NCBI GenBank assembly: GCA_001464255.1
Contig: LNFD01000232.1
Span: 1-5,562 of the forward strand
Reading direction: 5' to 3'
Source of the DNA: Actinomycetales bacterium Ga0077552
GTDB taxonomy: Bacteria; Actinomycetota; Actinomycetes; Actinomycetales; Microbacteriaceae
Length of the DNA: 5,562 nucleotides
Shown here: piece after piece, positions 4,651 through 5,562 of the stretch
How the letters are laid out: every line of letters starts with the position of its first letter
Numbering within the stretch: position 1 is the stretch's first letter
The notes under the pieces: generated by a model
Seen by the model: the letters and a program-made list of their open reading frames with translations, nothing else
What the model was told of the DNA's origin: nothing
The model's database searches: none
Program-made: the position numbers and the translations under genes

Positions 4651-5562
4651 TCAGCCCAGCAGGCTGAAGATCACGTAGGCGGCGATCGTCGAGGGCAGCA
4701 TCGAGTCGAGCCGGTCGAGGAACCCGCCGTGCCCCGGCAGCCACGTCGAGATGTCCTTGATGCCGAGGTCGCGCTTGATGAGCGACTCGGTGAGGTCACC
4801 GAGCGTCGCGACGCCGACGAGCGTAAGGGCGAGGATGAGCCCGACCCACCACTCGGTGCCGATCATGAGCACGGCGAGCAGGATGCCCGCGAGGGTCGCG
4901 GCGACGACCGAGCCCGCGAAGCCCTCCCACGTCTTCTTCGGGCTGATGCGCGGCGCCATGGGGTGCTTGCCGAAGAGCACGCCCGAGGCGTAGGCGCCCG
5001 TGTCGATCGCGATGACGACGATGAGGTAGGCGAGCACCCACCATTCACCGCCCGGCTGCGCGGTCATGACGACGGCGAAACCCGCGAGCAGCGGCACGTA
5101 GCTCAGCACGAAGATGCCGGCCGCGAGATCGGTGCGCAGCGAGACGCCTGGCTGGCGCATGGCGGGCCGCGCCGTCTCGATGATGCGCCACAGGCTCACG
5201 AAGGCCACGCCGGCGAGGAAGGCCCACCAGAGCCCGGGCGCGCCGAGGTAGAACGCGGGCGGCACGACGCCGATCGCGGCGATGACGAGGGGGATGCGCG
5301 GGATGTCGCGCCCCGCGAAGCGCAGCGCGCTCGCGAGCTCGTAGACCGTGAAGGCCACGAGGGTCGCCACGAAGATCATGAACAGCTGCTTGATGACGAT
5401 GAGGCTGAACAGCAGCGCGAAGCCCAGCACGAGGCCGAAGAAGATGGCCTTGGTCAGGCTGCGACCGGCGCGGGCTTCGATGCGGGCATCCATCTCACGG
5501 GCCTTCGCCTCGAGATTGTGCCCCGTGTTCTCGATGTCGTGGATGGCCGCCTCGACCTCGTC
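4651..5562 (-). CDS. cdsA: Phosphatidate cytidylyltransferase (CDP-diglyceride synthase), 5' end outside window
   Basis: The enzyme makes CDP-diacylglycerol from phosphatidate and CTP, the precursor of phosphatidylglycerol, cardiolipin and phosphatidylinositol, in the cytoplasmic membrane. Counting from the ATG at 5493, the protein has about eight hydrophobic helices. It has AIDTGAYASG (162-171), ISPKKTWEGFAGS (183-195) and GDLTESLIKRD (232-242), followed by GIKDISTWLPGHGGFLDRLD (244-263). This fits the CdsA signature (S-x-x-K-R-x4-K-D ... H-G-G-x-x-D-R-x-D) with all its residues. The reading frame stays open from that ATG to the window edge for 23 more codons with no other start. These encode a charged helical stretch (ending NLEAKARE) that runs smoothly into MDARIEARAGRSL. 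The ATG has only a weak AAGG upstream. I therefore judge the gene to begin outside the window, with ATG 5493 as the alternative. In related genomes cdsA usually follows frr. Confidence 0.95.
   Translation of the reverse strand, partial: DEVEAAIHDIENTGHNLEAKAREMDARIEARAGRSLTKAIFFGLVLGFALLFSLIVIKQLFMIFVATLVAFTVYELASALRFAGRDIPRIPLVIAAIGVVPPAFYLGAPGLWWAFLAGVAFVSLWRIIETARPAMRQPGVSLRTDLAAGIFVLSYVPLLAGFAVVMTAQPGGEWWVLAYLIVVIAIDTGAYASGVLFGKHPMAPRISPKKTWEGFAGSVVAATLAGILLAVLMIGTEWWVGLILALTLVGVATLGDLTESLIKRDLGIKDISTWLPGHGGFLDRLDSMLPSTIAAYVIFSLLG

Overview
The window is very GC-rich, with strong G/C bias at third codon positions, GTG starts and tightly packed genes. Together with the gene families present, this points to an actinobacterium, most likely Microbacteriaceae (order Micrococcales). 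The genus cannot be told from the sequence. No tRNA, rRNA, CRISPR array, insertion sequence or phage gene was seen. It reads as ordinary chromosome, and the interest lies mainly in the architecture of its proteins.

Left part, + strand: the 3' portion of a gene for a long, almost purely coiled-coil protein with an in-phase array of 27 eleven-residue repeats (2-1150). After 34 bp follows an AI-2E/PerM-family membrane protein (1185-2246). The two probably form an operon. It converges at about 2250-2313 on a leftward gene set, and two GC-rich hairpins in that junction look like transcription terminators.

Right part, - strand, in transcription order: cdsA (phosphatidate cytidylyltransferase, running off the right edge because its reading frame stays open upstream of the first visible ATG); a DivIVA-domain protein built from four copies of a GYxxxxVD motif; a membrane-anchored or secreted lytic-transglycosylase-like protein; a 105-residue Cys/His protein resembling a zinc finger or HNH-like fold; and an alpha/beta hydrolase (COG2945-like). 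The last two overlap by ATGA and are probably translationally coupled. The lytic-transglycosylase gene ends 13 bp before the Cys/His gene, so those three are probably co-transcribed.

A loose common theme is the cell envelope and cell pole: phospholipid precursor synthesis (CdsA), a polar-scaffold-like DivIVA protein, a peptidoglycan-cleaving enzyme and, on the other strand, a filament-forming-type coiled-coil protein. Actinobacteria grow from the pole, so this grouping makes sense, but a joint function is inference from proximity. No clearly new defence or mobile system is visible. The least understood parts are the hendecad coiled-coil protein, the four-motif DivIVA-like protein and the small Cys/His protein.
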